64,000 nucleotides of DNA from Leptoclinus maculatus (GCA_032191485.1 JAVDOI010000019.1:8851284-8915283); one strand, 5' to 3'; positions 26,141 to 39,100 are shown, counted from the first letter of the stretch. Translations and numbers: made by a program. Notes: a model not told the origin generated them from the sequence alone.

Positions 26141-28918
26141 CCGGGCTGGATTATAATGAAGGGGACGAGTGTGTTTGCCTCTCTGTCTATATCTATGTTT
26201 GCCTTTCTAAAGCAATTGCAATCAATGTGTATTAGACACAAATACTGTTATTTCAATCCATCAAACCTTTATTTTGACATGGCTAAGGCCGCTAAAACCT
26301 TCCGTGTGAGTTGTGTGTGTGTATTTTGTTGGTGTGTGTGTGTGGTGACCTCAAGGTTGACGAAGCATCCCCCCCCCCCCCCCCATGCGAGTTGTAAGCT
26401 GAGCAGTGTTGGGGGGCTTGTTGGTTCTGCCGCCACAAGTGCAGCAATCCAACCTGTCGCGTCCGAGCGTATGACTCTTAAGACTCGCACACTACTATGA
26501 GTGTTTGTGCATATAGCAGGCAATTTAGTTTGACTTGTGTGGGTCTCCTGCTTGACATTTGGGTGGCATTTACACCCTTTGCTCCGGACGAGGTTGGCAT
26601 TTTAAAAAGCTTCAGGAGGCCCCTAATCCCGCCCTGTTCGCCGTCCACAGGATGACCAAAGCGTGCCCATGCCTGTAGATAGTCTGCTATATTTAGTGTG
26701 TTTGTGTGTGCGAGTAAAGCCTAAAGTCAAGCAGAGTTGCTGTGTTGCCATATCTCAGTTAATTAGTAAGTAAAATGTTATCGTAACCGATAGGATGGCC
26801 AGATCTCTGAAAATAGTTTAAATGAGTGACTCAAAGTCCTGAACCTGCTTGCTGAAGGGCTTTATGTAATGGTATCGTACTCATGCTTGGCTGATTTCCA
26901 TTCCATTTAATTCTGCTTTTTAATCTCGCTGCTTTCTAATTACTAGTTCTGACTCCAAATAGATTTTTTTGGGGACTTTGAAATTACCCGTGGGGATGAT
27001 TGGGTTGAAAGTTTCAAATGACTCCCTGTGTCTCATTCGGGATTTGACTCATTGCCCTTCTGTATATGCGCGTTGTTATCGCCCGACTGTGCATTTGTGT
27101 GTTGAAACATAAAGGAAAAGCTCAGAATGATCGTGCTGGTCTTCAGATCAGCCCGGTCGGTGTACCAGATTGAACACTCTACTCCCTCGCAGAGCTCTCC
27201 GAATGCACTCGCAGCATTAGCTTATTAAAAAGGTCTCATGGTGATGTGCAGACACTCGAACTCGTACGAGGTCTCCGCTGTAAGTGTCTGCGGTCGAGAG
27301 AAAGGAGTCAGAAGGGTCGGACGTTGACAGAGACCGCTCGGGGGAAGGACGGAGGAACCAGCGATGAAAAGGAGCGAGGAGCGGATAGAAGGCTTAGATG
27401 ACAGGACGAAGGACAGAAGGGCTCTGCCTCCCACCGCTGTGGCCTGCGGTGAAAAGGAAAGCGCACCATGATTCTGCACTAATTTCACACTCTCATTAAC
27501 TCCCCTCCTGAGCAGCACACACGGACCACGAGCAGGAGTTAGAGGTGACATGGAGTAGCTTTAAAGAAGTTTTAAAGAAGTTATTTTTTGACGTTTCTCT
27601 AATTCTTTACCTTCTCAAACATAAAATGTCTTTGCTGTGCCAATAGAGTCACGTATACCGTGCAAATCAAATACACTAATGAATTAAGGGGGAACACGTC
27701 CAGCGTTAGAAGATCATTACGATGTTGTGTTACAATCTTGCGGTATCATTTTTTTATTTTCTCTTCGTAGACGTGATGCGTAACTTCGCCGGTCCACTGT
27801 ACAGTTTGCCACCTGAAGTAGTTAATGCAAACACCGTAAACCCAATTAATTGCAAAAGCCAGAATGTGCCGCGATTTGTCCCGCCACAGACGCAGGCACT
27901 TATTATGATAGCCGAGGCATCTGCATGTATATCTGTGTTTTAATTGTTCAGTGATGACGAGCAGACAGAAAAAAAAAGACCCCAAGTGTGTTTTATTGCT
28001 TTCTCTGCAGTAGTCTTGCTGCAGTAGTCGCTGTCCGTACGCCTCCCTGCTGCTAAAATGAAAATGGCACCCATTACTCAGGTATTTATGATCCATATAA
28101 GTCCCGCAATTACACAGTCTTTTATGATGTTGATCCACCACGGAGTTAATCGGGCAGCAGGAACGACCTCGCTCCCAGTACGAGCAAACGAACTAAATCA
28201 AAAGGATCAGAATTCTTCTCTAACATCGTAGTCATTGTTGTCATCATTTCATGACAATGCCTTGTTACCCTGTGTATGACTCAGCCTTCGCTCGTCCCCA
28301 CTGTGGCAGATGTGAGAAATGGCAAAAAATGAATTTGTGGTTAAACCCTAAACTTCATTTAGTCGGGCAGCGGCTCCGCAATTACTGGTGAAGACCACAG
28401 CTCTTCCTTCAACAATAACATCTGAAGTCGGCCTCAAAGAGGCGTCTGCGCTCAGGCTATTAAAATGCAGCATGGCCGTCTTGTCTTTAAGTCTCGCTCG
28501 CTCACACGTACGTGCACACGCACCGCTGTCCTCCGGCAGCCCTCGCGCTCCCTTCTAATCTTTCCTCACTCGTTCTGGAGGATTTTCCTCGGTAAATAGC
28601 GCCCCCCTTCCTCCCTTTCTAACCTGCACCCCATTAAAAAAAAAAAACTGGGAGCATAGTTGGGGAATCGGGCGGAGAGAGGATTTTACACCGGAAAGGT
28701 CAGAGACAGAGAGAGAGAGAGAAGAAAAGAAACCATGAACAGAGAGACGAGAGCAGATGGAAGGGAATGAAAGGAAAACACAGAGGAAGAGATGATGGGG
28801 AAAAAAAGGAAACAAACAGACAGGTGGGATGAGAGTAGAGAGATAAATCTGAGGAAGAAGACGGTGCAGAGGAATAGAAAGGCTCTCAGATTGCATGTAT
28901 GCTGAGTGGCATGTTGGC

Positions 28919-28946
28919 TATATATATATTTATATATATATATATC
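28919..28946. repeat. (AT)n microsatellite
   Basis: TA units with one TTT interruption. Confidence 0.85.
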
Positions 28947-29239
28947 TACCCTTCATACATCTGCAATATGCCGCACATGGGGAGGAAACGACAAGAGGCT
29001 GGCCAGACACGAGACTACTGAGCAGTGAGGTGTAACCTGGAGCTATCGGACAGAAAGACATCTGGCTTCATCCTTTTTTTTCAGTAACATCTGCATATGT
29101 TTGTCTAACTATGGTGCTCAGGTTGCTTATGTAGTCCCTGCTGTGTTTGACCCATCGACCTCCTGCACAAAACTCCCACACAGTCTCCGTGAACAACGTA
29201 GCCTGATGGAAGTGTTGTTGGTATGGCAGTTCATCATTT

Positions 29240-29263
29240 GGGGGGGGGGGGGGGGGGGGGGGG
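29240..29263. repeat. Poly-G tract, 24 bases
   Basis: Twenty-four consecutive G. Confidence 0.93.
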
Positions 29264-29602
29264 CATTATATCTTGAGATAAATAGCACCTAATATAACAA
29301 GAGAAATAATATGGATGTGTGTGTTATTATTAGTTACTGACAGAGTTGAATCAGTACGTCGAAATATGTTCTTAGTTGCGAAAGAGAAAACAAAAATACA
29401 CGCGGAAGAAGGGAAGCCGAAGACGGATGGGAAGAGAGAGAGAGTGTATTGAAAGAAGGAAAAGAAAAAAAGGGAAATCTGCTGGATGTCTGCAAAACGC
29501 AGTGCCAGTTTGCTATGAATCTGTCAGGTGCTCCTGCCTGTCACTAGCTGCTGCACTGCCGTATCTTTATTATTTTATCTCTCTGATGCCCTCCCCCACA
29601 GG

Positions 29603-29610
<8 letters not shown>

Positions 29611-29646
<36 letters not shown>
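29611..29646. repeat. (CA)n microsatellite
   Basis: About 18 CA units. Confidence 0.93.
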
Positions 29647-29648
<2 letters not shown>

Positions 29649-29792
29649 GTTCTGAAAAATACTGCCGGTTTTTATCGCTTTCCAAAAGTGCAACTTCAGC
29701 CACTTTCCAGTGAGGTGCAGAGTTTTCCATCTCCTTATGTCTTACAAGAGCACGCATGCACAGAGACAGACGTACACACTTTGGGCATGACG

Positions 29793-29814
29793 CACACACA
29801 CACACACACACACA
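29793..29814. repeat. (CA)n microsatellite
   Basis: About 11 CA units. Confidence 0.9.
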
Positions 29815-29990
29815 GCAGATATTGTGTAGGAGATTAGATCCGTCATTGCGGGGGTCTTTTCTCTGGCTATAGAAGGCGGATAAACTCTTTGATTGTGTTT
29901 ATCCATCCCATAATGGAATCAGACTCTGTTCCCAGGGCAACCTGTCCAACAGACTCGTGTGAAGCAGACAGTCGTCGGTCGGAGCTTAAA

Positions 29991-30005
29991 GGGGGGGGGG
30001 GGGGG
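29991..30005. repeat. Poly-G tract
   Basis: Fifteen consecutive G. Confidence 0.9.
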
Positions 30006-30143
30006 TCTAGTTGGTCTGAACGCTCAGCAGTAGACTTCTTATGAAGTCGGCTTTGCGGGTCCCTGAGGTTTTAGGTCTGTGCGTGGGGGAAAAATGGCGG
30101 GTACTGGGAATAGAGAGAGATTGTGCCTTAGATACTCGCAGAG

Positions 30144-30167
30144 CACACACACACACACACACACACA
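30144..30167. repeat. (CA)n microsatellite
   Basis: About 12 CA units. Confidence 0.9.
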
Positions 30168-31031
30168 TGGTTATGTGTTTGGCCCTTGTCCAGATGACCA
30201 GGTCACAATCACACAGATGTTCCCCTCCACGTTGCCCCCCGCAGTGCCCGATTGTCTCCGATTGGCTGCTTCTGAAAGAGATTAGATTGTGTCCTCTGGA
30301 GATTTTGTAGGTTCTGCGTGCGGCGGGCGGCGGCGTGTCTCGGTGAATTGTGTTACCAACAATAATTTAATGAAATGAAAGTCTCCATTCTATGAGTGTA
30401 TTATAATTTAATTAAGCCTAATATGGTTCTTCAGACCTGTTGCTAGGAAAGGACAGAAGTGGGAGGGCGGAGTGCTTATTGAATTCCAGAGGGAGCTGCT
30501 GCCAAGAAGAGAATTAGCGATCCACAATGAAGAGACGCTTTCACCACGCTCTTCGGTTTATGTCCCTTTTTGGGATGTAGAGCCAAACCAAGTAAAAACA
30601 GGAGTTTCGCTACCTTCAAAAAACTGAAATCCTGAACAAAATGAAGTGTATTCTGTGTTTCTTATCTTCCCCTGTCCCTCTGAGAGAGACGTCACAGTAA
30701 CAGACGGGCGACTTACAGATGTTCTCTCTTGTCCCCGTCCCGCACACTTCCTTCTGTTTTCTCCCTTTTTGAATTCCGCCTCAGTCGTCCGTCTTCCCTC
30801 TTCCCATCCTTTCCATCCCTCGACAACACGAGCTGCCACTCTGCGTTACCGTCACACGAGCGAGCGCGCCCCCACCCCCCCCACACCACAGCGGCCTTTG
30901 ATTGGCCGGGCTCTTCCAGGTCGCTGAGCTGCTGCCTGATAATAACCTTGTTTGATTGCTGGAGCAGAGATGTAATTGATTGATCTGCTCACCCTGTCTG
31001 GGGCCTCGGCTTCTGAAGTCGCCTGTGCAGA

Positions 31032-31070
31032 TGTGTGTGTGTGTGTGTGTGTGTGTGTGGGGGGGGGGGG
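31032..31070. repeat. (GT)n followed by poly-G
   Basis: About 14 GT units run directly into twelve G. Confidence 0.93.
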
Positions 31071-32379
31071 CGTGTGGATGTGTGGGTTGTTGGTTGATTG
31101 TGGAGGGCAGCTCTAGATAAGCACACATGTACACACAAACCTGGCCTCAGACACACTACACACATGCAAACACATGCACCCCCACCCTTCTGTTACTGTA
31201 TAGTATGCTACATAGTGGGGTCCAGATGAGGGAGAGAGAGTGCAGCGAGTATGCTTTCTTTTTTTCTTTAAACTCTTCCCAGCACATCTGCCCTGTGCAC
31301 ACCTCTCTAAGCGAACCAATCAAGGAGTCTTTAAACCTCGTTAAAATGCTCCCAACTCCCTCTTGAGAGGATTGTTTGTGATCTCCTAATTGGTGGTTGC
31401 AAAAGTAAGTCCATCTTTCTGGATAGTTAATTATTCTCAAAGATAGATGGTCTCAACTCAAACGCAGCATCTAATCCAATAGTGGCCAAACAGACTCCAG
31501 GCTTCTCTGAGAGTTTCACACTGCGGCTGGAGAATATATTTTAAGTCGAGGTCTACAGGCTAACCACGGTTATGATTTGTGTTTGCGTGTCACATTATTA
31601 TGATACTGCCCCTCTGTGGTTCGGATATCCACATAACTTGCCATGTTTGACACATGCTGCAGTGTGAATAGAGGAAAAGAGTTTACTTGCTCCTCATTTT
31701 GGTGTGTATATATATATACTATGTATTTCTTTTCTCCGTCTGGCTCATAGAGATTCTTTGTTCAGATTGAGTTCTGGATATAAAACCAAACATGTCTCCC
31801 CTGGGACCTAAAATGAATCGCGCCAAACCTAACCCGCGAGATGAAGAGGAAGCCACAGCTCTGATAAGGACAAGACGTGCATTTTTAAAAGAGATGGATG
31901 TTCCTTCCCTCCCCTATCAGTGATGGTTTGATCCTCGACCAGTCATGCTGGAAGTCGTGGTGTGCCCATTGAGTGTGCAACCAGTGGAAAAGTCAAACAG
32001 GCAGACTCTGATTGAGACTGTATATATCGACCCTCTCCTCCCCTTGCGTGAGTTATTTAGAAGCAAAGGATATAAATGTAAATATATATCTCTGAGACAA
32101 TTATTCTGTTCCCTCCGAGAATCTTTCCTCAGAAGGGGAAAAAATCGATGTCGATGTCCATCACTTCACTTCCCCTCATTTTCAAAAGCCATCCAACCTG
32201 GCAGGAGTACGTACACGTGCTACTTCCACACACTGCCCCAGCTGCTCTCCTTGTTTTTCAGTGGAGCAGGTGAAGCGTGGAAAGTCGAGGGATGGAAACA
32301 CTTTTTTGCAATAAAGTGTAACAACACTGAACTGCCAAGCGTTCCTCCAGGGTTGATGAGTGCAACGTGTTCACCACAG

Positions 32380-32398
32380 CCCCCCCCCCCCCCCCCCC
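32380..32398. repeat. Poly-C tract
   Basis: Nineteen consecutive C. Confidence 0.9.
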
Positions 32399-32564
32399 GT
32401 GCCTGTGTGAGTGGTCTCCTCTCTAAAACCGTGTGGCTAAATTCATCACATCCACCTTAAAATAGAGCTCTGCACCCACAACAATGACGACTGGAAGGGA
32501 AAATTTTCAGCCAGAATAGGACCGAACCGACTCAATGAGGGGAACGAACATCAGACGGGAGGTG

Positions 32565-32606
32565 GGGAGAGCAGGGAGAGCAGGGAGAGCAGGGAGAGCA
32601 GGGAGA
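32565..32606. repeat. 9-bp minisatellite (gggagagca)
   Basis: About 4.7 tandem copies of gggagagca, the first four identical. Confidence 0.9.
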
Positions 32607-32880
32607 AGGCGAAAATCCATTATGTTTGATGTTAGTGTCTCACCCCGGCAGCAAATGCTGGTGGAAAAACCCTGTGAAATGACATTAGGGGCGTCTTGTA
32701 ATGTGATTTCAGCTATGTGTGAATATGAGATTTCTAATGGATTCGAGCACATTAGAGCAGTCTTTATCTGTAGTATTTATTCCCCCCTGGTTTCAAATGC
32801 AATTTGCTAAGTACGGCGTTTCACTCAGCGCTAGCTCACTGGCTTTCAGGCTGGAAGAGATGTGGGGGAGGATTATGTTA

Positions 32881-32932
32881 TTTTTTTTTTTTGTGTGTGT
32901 GTGTGGGGGGGGGGGGGGGGGTGGGGGGGGGG
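32881..32932. repeat. Poly-T, (GT)n and poly-G compound tract
   Basis: Twelve T, then seven GT units, then about 27 G broken by a single T. Confidence 0.9.
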
Positions 32933-33130
32933 CGCTACATAAAGATATCATGATAAATATTCGAGGCACAGCATTTGTGACAAATTGGTATATTATAAGA
33001 GAGAGAGAGATTATTTCATAATGACATGTGCTGAGGTATGCAGACAAGAATAGTTTAATCCGGAGTAAGATTCTGTGCATGTTTGAGACGCGTGATCGTT
33101 TTTTGAGCAGTTGACACACTTTTACGGATC

Positions 33131-33156
33131 ATATATATATATATATATATATATAT
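33131..33156. repeat. (AT)n microsatellite
   Basis: Thirteen AT units, uninterrupted. Confidence 0.93.
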
Positions 33157-33237
33157 GGCGTATTCTATATTGGTATCGATCAAGCTGGACCCTGTCAACA
33201 TGGTGCTGCATTGAAAACGGTTTCTGACAGAACTTGT

Positions 33238-33263
33238 AATGAATGAATGAATGAATGAATGAA
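33238..33263. repeat. (AATG)n tetranucleotide repeat
   Basis: About six AATG units. Confidence 0.9.
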
Positions 33264-33533
33264 CAGACCAGTTTGGAGCAAGACTCTCACTTTTTAATAG
33301 CACTCCACCGGTACCTCACACTGCTTAAAAAAAGAAGACAAAGACTCATGTCGGTCTTCCCTGACACCCTAATACCTGTCTCGGACTGATTGGGGGCACG
33401 TCATCCCTGATTAACATGCACATTTACGTGTTCCTGCCAGCATTTCTGCAAATTGTCCCAAATCAGCCAATGAGGTGCTCTCCGCAGACTTAATGAGCTA
33501 GATTAAAACGGAAGTCATTTAACCCCTGCATGC

Positions 33534-33534
<1 letters not shown>

Positions 33535-33585
<51 letters not shown>
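33535..33585. repeat. (CA)n microsatellite
   Basis: About 25 CA units. Confidence 0.93.
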
Positions 33586-33588
<3 letters not shown>

Positions 33589-34093
33589 AGTCTAGATAGG
33601 CATATGTACTCATCACAACCAAACAAGCATTAGCTCAGACACACACACACACACACCTCACCTCCACCCTGTGTTTCGATTGGAGATGGAGTGCTGTCAT
33701 TATGCAAATGTCATGTGTCAAGTGTAAATGAGATTTGAGGGATGGGGAACAACCGAAGTATTGAATATCACACCGGCTCCCTTGGCAACTGCACCAAGGT
33801 AATGAGAGCATTCCTGGACAAACGCTGGCAAACGCCTTCGTTACGATCAAAGATAGCAGACTGACGGCGACCGAATAGAAAATGTTAAGAGGAAGTCCAT
33901 TGGGTCTGGTTGATCAAAGGAAGACGAGAGAACGTTAGTGAGACCTGGAGTATGAATAGGCAAGCACGGGGGATTCATTAGTTTCTCAGGTTCTTGTTTT
34001 CCAGGTACTATACAAATAGAGAGGTTATTTTCTTTGTTGTCACTCCACCCAGCTCACCCCGTATGTTATCGAGGCCTGTGAATAGCAATCATT

Positions 34094-34260
34094 TCTATCA
34101 TTGATTAATCTGTAGCTTTAACGAAATAGTTAAAAATTGCAATTCAAATCTCCTAAATCCCAACGTAATCAAATTGCTTCTTCTTTTTTTCTCGACTAAT
34201 ACTTAGAAACCTAAAAGATATTCAGTTAATTGTCACATAAAGCTGCAACCAAAGAGTCAT
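34094..34260. mobile_element. Decayed dispersed fish repeat
   Basis: The stretch contains, in order, cattgattaatctg, gaaatagttaaaaattgc, ctcctaaatcccaacgta, caaattgcttc and gatattcagttaattgtc. This order matches a repeat I recognise from many fish genomes (with ATCGATTAATC, GAAAATAGTGAAAAATG, AAATTGCTTG and AAAGATATTCAGTTTA blocks). I cannot give its family name with certainty. The match is from memory and not from a search. Confidence 0.5.
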
Positions 34261-34281
34261 GGCTTAAAACATGTCCTAAAC

Positions 34282-34858
34282 CAGGGGTCTCTAATAGGCG
34301 GACCGCGGTCCGGATCCGGACCCAGACGCCGTTGTATCCGGACCCAGGACCTAAAACCGATCGATAATTGAGAATTATACAATTTTGACGGAGCGCTTCT
34401 ATTTTAACCGGCGCAGCTTTTTCAGCCTTTACGGTACTTGTTCAGCGGTGCAGGAAACGCATCACGTGATGCACCTCAGCCAATCAAATATGGGTACTCT
34501 CACAAGTTTCCTGATTCGAGTGAGATTTACACACACACGACACGGGGGAGAGACACGAGGAGAGAGAACGAAGAGCAGGAGAATAACTACGTGAGTCAGA
34601 GAAGTTATTTCACATGACGTTCTCCAAAGAGAGAAAAGTGGTCCACGAGACCAGAGAGACCCGAGTCTTTAACCATTAATGGACTCTTAAATGTTAATTA
34701 TTCCCACGGACAGTTTAACACCAGTATGTCTCATGTGTTCAGAGACCATGACGATTATTAAATGCAGGAATGTGAAGCGCCACTACGAGACAAAGCACAC
34801 GTACCCACTCGCATCCGAAATGAAGTCACAGGAAAATAAATCTAACAGCCCAATATGA
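34282..34858 (+). mobile_element. Truncated hAT-like DNA transposon, 5' end plus transposase start
   Basis: The left end reads CAGGGGTCTCTAA, a typical hAT terminal sequence, followed by two overlapping palindromes (34300-34311 and 34307-34322) in a GC-rich subterminal region. A direct repeat of tccggacccag follows. About 330 bp further in comes the broken transposase fragment described separately. I found no matching right end or 8-bp target duplication, so the element is probably 3'-truncated. It lies about 20 bp downstream of another dispersed repeat. Confidence 0.6.
34614..34858 (+). pseudogene. Broken N-terminal fragment of a hAT-like transposase
   Basis: Two short coding pieces lie in different frames. 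The first (34614-34679) reads 21 codons beginning MTFSKERKV and ending RVFNH before a stop; it resembles the KRKV...RVFN lead-in of ZBED/GTF2IRD2-type transposases. The second (34718-34858) carries PVCLMCSETM and then KRHYETKH, which is a CX2C-X14-HX4H zinc-finger pattern (Cys at 34727 and 34736, His at 34781 and 34796) typical of these hAT-derived proteins, and ends at a TGA. The frame differs by two between the pieces and stops lie between them. Nothing of the catalytic RNase-H-like core or the C-terminal dimerisation region is visible. It is too damaged to be functional. The family match is from memory. Confidence 0.7.
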
Positions 34859-35029
34859 TCAGAATCCTAACGCATTAATTCACTGTTCAATGATGTTACC
34901 AGATTGCTCTCCACATTCACACTGCTGGTTCTGTACGAACAAAACCAATCTGCATCTTCGTATTATTATTCGGCGTGTGATCTTAAATACCGACAGCAAC
35001 TTCTCCTGCAACATGTTGTGTCCGGATAA

Positions 35030-35480
<451 letters not shown>

Positions 35481-35794
35481 CCAGTGCGGGCCTAAACAAA
35501 GCAACACGTTTTCAGCCGACCTTTCAGAAAGCTGTCATTAGCATTAAATGGTCTGCTCTCTGCAGGCAACACAGAGTGCGTTTCATGGGAACTGATCAAG
35601 ATGAAGGCGTACATGCAGAATGACACTGGCATGCTTTTTGAAGAGCACTTTCCCTGGTGTCGTGTTACAACCACAACCCGTAGACGCATCCTCTGCTGTG
35701 TGTGTGTGTGTGGAGAAGCAACAAATCAGTTGTTAACAAATTGATATTTTCAATGTTTCATGCTAACGAAGTAGCAGGCTGAGTCGATGGTAGT

Positions 35795-35895
35795 GGAGAA
35801 GTAGAAAAGTACTGAAAATGGGTACCTGCTAGGTACTGGTACTGAATTCCAGGTACCAGTATCAGTTCAAATATGAACGGAACCCAAACCATGTT
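35795..35895. repeat. Probable dispersed repeat rich in GGTACC/GGTACT
   Basis: It contains several GGTACY words and a near-palindrome with 9-bp perfect arms tactggtac (35834-35842) and gtaccagta (35853-35861) around a GAATTC core. Similar GGTACC-rich dispersed sequences are familiar from fish genomes, but I cannot assign a family. Confidence 0.35.
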
Positions 35896-36164
35896 GTAAC
35901 TTTTGTTCAGATTTTCTTCTTTCATTCAGTTCGGACCGTAGCCTAATATCTATTCTATTATGAATTAATTAATTGTGTCGTTATTTGCTGCTTTAATAAA
36001 TAATAAAGACCACTCTCTACTGACATTTCAGTGCTCGTTTATATCAATTACAGTTCATTGTCTTCTTAATTAATTCAAACTCCCTCTGTGATCTGATGGG
36101 AACCACAAATCACTCAGTGGTTCGAGAAAGAAATATCCATCAGGGAACTTGTTTGGATCGGAAG

Positions 36165-36294
36165 CTCTCCCCTCCTCTCCCCTCCTCTCTCCTCCTCTTC
36201 CCTCTCTCCCTCCTCTTCCCTCTCTCCTCTCTCCTCCTCTTCCCTCTCTCCTCTCCTCTCCCTCCTGTCTTCTCCCCTCCTCCACCCCTCTCCT
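36165..36294. repeat. Degenerate polypyrimidine (CCTCTC)n tract
   Basis: About 130 bp almost entirely of C and T, with irregular CCTCTC-like units. Confidence 0.85.
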
Positions 36295-36373
36295 GACCTC
36301 CCTCTGGTCATCCTGACACCTGAAATATTTTATGGACAGATTCTCTGTTTACCCATATGGCCATGTACATGAA

Positions 36374-36376
<3 letters not shown>

Positions 36377-36408
<32 letters not shown>
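36377..36408. repeat. (CA)n microsatellite
   Basis: About 16 CA units. Confidence 0.93.
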
Positions 36409-36410
<2 letters not shown>

Positions 36411-36535
36411 GTCACTTGAAAGTGAAACACACAAAGTTAAAGGTCAGTGCCCGCTCAAGGTTGCCTCTCTCTCCCTGAGAGCCCTTTTGAAGTGGACACA
36501 CACACACACTCTCACAGAGACCAAGACATGACACA

Positions 36536-36556
36536 CAACAACAACAACAACAACAA
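36536..36556. repeat. (ACA)n trinucleotide repeat
   Basis: About seven ACA units. Confidence 0.85.
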
Positions 36557-36665
36557 GCAGGCTCGGACAGGCAATGAAAGCGTCAATGAATAATTTAACC
36601 CCTAACATCACATTTCCCCTGGCAGTAATGTATACAGAAAGGCTTGCATGCGCGCGTCACACGTA

Positions 36666-36668
<3 letters not shown>

Positions 36669-36709
<41 letters not shown>
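36669..36709. repeat. (GT)n microsatellite
   Basis: About 20 GT units. Confidence 0.93.
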
Positions 36710-36712
<3 letters not shown>

Positions 36713-37852
36713 AGGTACTTGTGCGTACACTACGCCCTGTATGCCTAGAGGTGGCTATTCCGGCGGTGTAATGTGATGTGTGGGAGTATTATCAGAGCTG
36801 TAGGTATGACAGACACGCCGCCCCGGAGCTGACTTCCTGGAATTGCATTTTGTTGGCCGTCTTCAATATGAGACCTGTCGCCTCGCTCCCTCCAGGCCAT
36901 GCAAACTGTGATTGAGGCATTTCTGTGAGGTGTCACGATCGAGGGTGTACGCTTGCGAGTTTTTGTGTTTCTGTCTGTGTGCTCGTGCTCGATGGGGTAA
37001 TGGGCTGGCTTTCATGCCGATGAAGAGTTTTACACAATTTCAATCAATCCGCCCTCCCGGTCTCGCCCTCCCTCCCTCTTTCTTGCTCTCCTCCTTCAGT
37101 GCTCTTGCTCTCACTTTTTTTTCTTCATTCGTTTCCTGTTTTTTTTCTGTCACTGTGTTCTTCCACCTTCACTTTGTCCTCCTTCCTTCCTTCCTTCCTC
37201 TCTCCTCTTCACCCATCCTCCCCTCTCCTGTCATAGCTTGGGGGAGCCCTTCAGTGTATTACAGAACTCTCACCACCAGTTCTCTTTATGGTACTTTCTC
37301 TTTTTAAATTCAATCAGGCTTCAATGGAGCCCCCAGAACCATTTTCAATTTACTACACAGGATGGAAAGTCCTACGCTAACATAAAAGTCTAAATGGAGT
37401 GGAAGGCTAAGAAAGAGAGAGGGAGAGAGAAGAGGGATGGAGTGAGAGGTATGACTAGGAGGGGAGGGAGTGTATTGAAACGGGGGACCGTGGAGAGATA
37501 ACTGCAATGGAGTGGTAAAAATGGAGAGGGGCAGGTGAATTAGGGGAAAGAGGGTGAGAGGGGAGAGTCTAAAGCGCTGCAGTGGATAAGGGACCAGAGA
37601 TGACTGCAGGGGGAGAGAAAAAGGGGAGTGCAATGAAGGGTGCGAGATAGAGAGGAGGAGATAAGGGCATAGAGTAAGGAGACGAGGTGATACATATAAA
37701 GGTTTTTTTCTTTTTTTTTTTAATCAGAGGAGAATGTGATGTGAAGCCGCTCCCCTGGCAACCTGTTTGGAGGAATGCATCAACCTTTCGACGTCTATGA
37801 CACTATGCAGTGCTAACACTCTGTGCTGCTATGAAGAAAATACAGCGCATAG

Positions 37853-37875
37853 CACACACACACACACACACACAC
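37853..37875. repeat. (CA)n microsatellite
   Basis: About 11 CA units. Confidence 0.9.
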
Positions 37876-38599
37876 GCCTGCATGGGAATGTAAGATGAAG
37901 CTAGTTGTTGGTAGTTTTGATATATACGAACTCGTCGTTCACCCGTGGCCATCGCATCTTTGAGAATAGATCAAGAGCGTTGCCATCTCCTCACAACAAT
38001 CCTTTTGACCTCGCTTGCCTGCTTTCTGCGGGGCAACGTTCCATTCGCTCTCCCCTTTGGGCCAAAATAGACTGGTCGTGTCCATCGTTGCTGCCAGCCG
38101 TTTTGTGTGCAGGTTAAAGTGTTTTTCTCAGTAGTTTTCGGGGCGAATTGAAAAGTGCCTTCGCACTTGGCTCTCCCAGGGATAGTTGCCATTTCAGTCT
38201 CGCTGAGTCACTCACTGAGCCACGAGTGTCCTTCGGTGGCTCGGAAAAAGACTATATCATCACCATCAACTCTGATTAGAAAAGAACATAATGTGTGTGG
38301 GCGTGTCGGTGTTTACGAGGTCAGAAAAGGTTGGCGCTAGCGCTCATTTCATCATTTTGACTCCCTTTGCTTTATCGGTTCTCGTCCGGCTTCAGAAGTT
38401 CTTTAAAGGACTTTTCCAAAGGCACAAAATACAAACCAGTGGCTTTGTATTGGCATATGATTTTTTTTTTTTCCTTGTTTGCTTTATCTCTTGGCTCTGT
38501 GTTAAGGCCACTAAATATAGCTTTAATTAGGTCTAAAGCCTCCTTCTACTACTTTTTCCTTTGACCCAAAGTTCTTCAGCTTTTGCAGAAACTGAGAAA

Positions 38600-38725
38600 T
38601 GACACTTTAACACATTTACTTCATCTACTTCACTACATCTCTGAGGCAAATATTCTACTCTTTACTCCAGGTATATTTATCTTCGCAGCTTTAGTTACTA
38701 GTTAATGCAGGTCTGCGTTGTAGAG
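38600..38725. mobile_element. Decayed dispersed fish repeat
   Basis: The blocks cttcactacatctctgagg, aaatattctactctttactc and agctttagttactagtta occur in the same order as in a common fish repeat (CACTACATTTCAGAGG, AAATATTGTACTTTTTACTCC, AGCTTTAGTTACT). The match is from memory; the class is unknown to me. Confidence 0.5.
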
Positions 38726-39100
38726 CCCAAAACCAGAGTTTGGTCATTCACCCATTCATGTCGACCTGACTACGGATGTTAAGACAAACCTCTCTCGGAC
38801 GAGACTAAAGCCAAAGTGAATGTACCCTAGAACAAGCCGTGGATACCGTTTTATTAGGTCATTTGATGTTCTACGCGTTCTTGTATTTCTTGTTTTTAAT
38901 TACTGCCTTACTTTCATAAAGCAAGTCCCCTTCCCACTGTTTTTGTAAATGTCACCTGTGGGAGGCCACTTAATGCTCGGCTTATTAATCAGACTTGTTT
39001 TATGAGGAGGAGATGAACACTTAAATACTTAAGCATTGAGCGGAGTACAATCAGACCAGATACAGTATTTGCCTGCACCTGCCTATCTGACTGGAGAATA

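Noticed and set aside
31945..32460. 171-codon open frame on the + strand
   Set aside because: No recognisable domain, it crosses a poly-C run, and it lies within an intron with no splice support.
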